From positions 1-15,117 of the forward strand of contig JAOUIN010000033.1 in the NCBI GenBank assembly GCA_029883965.1: 15,117 bases of DNA. Direction: 5' to 3'. The notes under the pieces are model-generated. The model had not been told where the DNA came from. It saw nothing but the letters and a program-made list of their open reading frames with translations, and did no database searches. A program made the position numbers and the translations under genes. Positions within the stretch are counted from its first letter, which is position 1. Every line of letters starts with the position of its first letter. This document shows positions 13,735 to 15,117 of this stretch, one piece after another. This stretch comes from Betaproteobacteria bacterium. Lineage in GTDB: Bacteria > Pseudomonadota > Gammaproteobacteria > Burkholderiales > SG8-41.

Positions 13735-15117
13735 TTACACGCGCAGCTGGTTCAGCAGTTCACTCTCGAACTGAACAGTGGTTTTCGGATTTTTGAAGGC
13801 GTCACCGCTGACAACAAACGTATCTTCAGCACGCTCGCCGAGGGTGCTGATTTTCGCCGAGTGCAGGTTGATGTCAAAAGCGGCCAGAATCCGGGATATG
13901 CGCGACAGCAGGCCGGTCTGGTCGCCGGCGACGATGGAAAGTATGCGGTAGGTACCGCGCTCATCGGTCTGAATATCAACCTCGGGCGTGATCGGAAAGT
14001 GCCGCAATTGCCGGCTCAAGCGCGGTTTGGTCAGGGCGGGAAGGGGCTCTTTCTTTGCCAGCTTGTCTGCCAGTTCATATTCGATATAACTGATCAGATC
14101 GCGGTAACTGTGCTGACGGCTGGTGGCGTCCTGGATATGGAACGTGTCCAGCGCATAACCGTGGCGCGTGGTGTGGATCCGGGCCTCGTAAATACCGAAA
14201 CTGATGCGCTCGAAAAAACTGCAGATGCGCGAAAATAGCTCTTTCTGGTCGACGGTGTAAACCATGATCTGCAAACCCTCGCCGATGGGCGACAGCCTCG
14301 CCCTGACGATCGGCACCGGGGAATCGACCAGCTTGTAAAGCTGGCGCGTATGCCAGGCTATTTCCTGCGCGTCGTGGCGCAGGAAATAGGCGGTATCGAG
14401 CTGCTGCCAGAATTTCTGGTACGCAGCTTCGGGAATCGCGTAAAGGCGCAGACGCGCCATGGCATCTTCCTGGCGTCCGCGCTGCCCGTCCTCCCTCGCA
14501 CTGGTATCACCGGCAAGCTTGCTGCGGGTAGCGTTGAACAGATTTTCCAGTAACTGTGCTTTCCATGCATTCCATACTTTGGGACTGGTGCCGCGGATGT
14601 CGGCTACGGTGAGCAGATATAACGCGACCAGGTGGCGTTCGTCACCTACTCGATCGACAAAAGCGTCGATCACGCCTGGATCCGTCAGATCCTGTTTCTG
14701 CGCAGTGGCGGACATGACCAGATGCTGTTCCACCAGCCACGCGGCCAGATCGCAGTCTGCCGGTGACAGTCCATGAGCCTTGCAAAATCGATAGGCATCC
14801 ACTTTGCCCAGTTCGGAATGGTCACCGCCACGGCCTTTGGCGATGTCATGGAACAATGCGGCGAGGTAGAGCAGTTCCGGCTTGTCGAATTCACTCATCA
14901 GCCGGCTGCACAACGGAAATTCATGTGCGAGTTCCGGCACGGCAAACCGGCGCATGTTGCGCAGGACCTTGAGGATGTGCTCGTCCACGGTGTAAACGTG
15001 ATACAGATCGTGCTGCATCTGGCCGACAATGCGGCCAAAAGCGGGAATGTAGCGGCCGAGTATGTCGAACTGGTGCATGCGCCGCAGTACGCGGATCATC
15101 CGCGTGGGACTCCTGAT
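13735..15117 (-). CDS. glnD: PII uridylyltransferase / uridylyl-removing enzyme GlnD, C-terminal half (5' end cut by window edge)
   Basis: The frame is open from the right edge (15117) to TAA at 13735, 460 residues, about half of a normal GlnD of roughly 850-900. Upstream of Met at 15099 it still reads IRSPTR, so that Met is internal and the true start is outside. GlnD senses glutamine and adds or removes UMP on PII to control nitrogen metabolism. Counting from that Met, the part seen holds HD hydrolase residues (HVYTVDEH 34-41, and LFHDIAKGRGGDHSELG 82-98 with His84-Asp85), then two ACT domains at about 266-345 and 383-454 (IVAGDQTGLLSRISRIL, SAKISTLGERAEDTFVV) that bind glutamine. The nucleotidyltransferase domain lies outside the window. 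The gene converges with def and leaves only 15 bases between stops. Confidence 0.96.
   Translation of the reverse strand: MRSPTRMIRVLRRMHQFDILGRYIPAFGRIVGQMQHDLYHVYTVDEHILKVLRNMRRFAVPELAHEFPLCSRLMSEFDKPELLYLAALFHDIAKGRGGDHSELGKVDAYRFCKAHGLSPADCDLAAWLVEQHLVMSATAQKQDLTDPGVIDAFVDRVGDERHLVALYLLTVADIRGTSPKVWNAWKAQLLENLFNATRSKLAGDTSAREDGQRGRQEDAMARLRLYAIPEAAYQKFWQQLDTAYFLRHDAQEIAWHTRQLYKLVDSPVPIVRARLSPIGEGLQIMVYTVDQKELFSRICSFFERISFGIYEARIHTTRHGYALDTFHIQDATSRQHSYRDLISYIEYELADKLAKKEPLPALTKPRLSRQLRHFPITPEVDIQTDERGTYRILSIVAGDQTGLLSRISRILAAFDINLHSAKISTLGERAEDTFVVSGDAFKNPKTTVQFESELLNQLRV

Noticed and set aside
14119..14126. GCTGGTGG, identical to the E. coli Chi octamer
   Set aside because: A single copy in about 15 kb is close to chance, it is inside glnD, and Chi sequences differ between lineages.

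Overview
The window is a compact, GC-rich stretch of bacterial core genome. It most resembles a betaproteobacterium. The order smc-zipA-ligA is shared by beta- and gammaproteobacteria. The ZipA-like protein carries an extra domain before its FtsZ-binding domain, as I recall for betaproteobacterial ZipA. A short QueF and a succinylase-type lysine pathway (DapC, DapD) point the same way. The order and genus cannot be fixed from sequence alone. I see no mobile element, CRISPR array, tRNA, rRNA or clear foreign island, and no gene-free stretch longer than 108 bases.

Layout. On the minus strand, positions 3733 to 1 hold queF (queuosine), dapC and dapD (lysine and diaminopimelate synthesis) and pilU (type IV pilus retraction ATPase, cut by the left edge). 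They are closely spaced and probably partly co-transcribed. A 108-bp divergent intergenic region (3734-3841) separates them from a plus-strand block: smc (chromosome condensation), zipA (divisome), ligA (NAD-dependent DNA ligase) and galU (UDP-glucose synthesis), running 3842-11436 with tiny gaps or overlaps. After a 67-bp AT-rich gap with a promoter-like sequence comes a second plus-strand block: a DsrE-family sulfur-relay-like protein, a hypoxanthine-guanine phosphoribosyltransferase, a methylthioinosine-type nucleoside phosphorylase and a peptide deformylase (11504-13719). The last gene, glnD (PII uridylyltransferase), is on the minus strand, convergent with def and cut by the right edge.

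How the genes work together. smc, zipA and ligA link chromosome compaction, Z-ring anchoring and strand sealing. dapC and dapD catalyse two connected steps to meso-diaminopimelate for peptidoglycan and lysine. The phosphorylase has an Asn where adenine-specific MTAPs have Asp, so it probably releases hypoxanthine, which the adjacent phosphoribosyltransferase would turn into IMP. This is a plausible two-gene salvage module for the by-product of polyamine or homoserine-lactone synthesis.

No dramatic new system is visible. The items most worth a second look are overlapping inverted repeats in the queF/smc intergenic region, the DsrE-Hpt-MTIP-Def gene string, an extra domain in ZipA, a lysine/arginine/glutamate-rich insertion in LigA, and an AT-rich promoter-like patch inside ligA. 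Several genes (smc, galU, probably dapC) appear to start with TTG.
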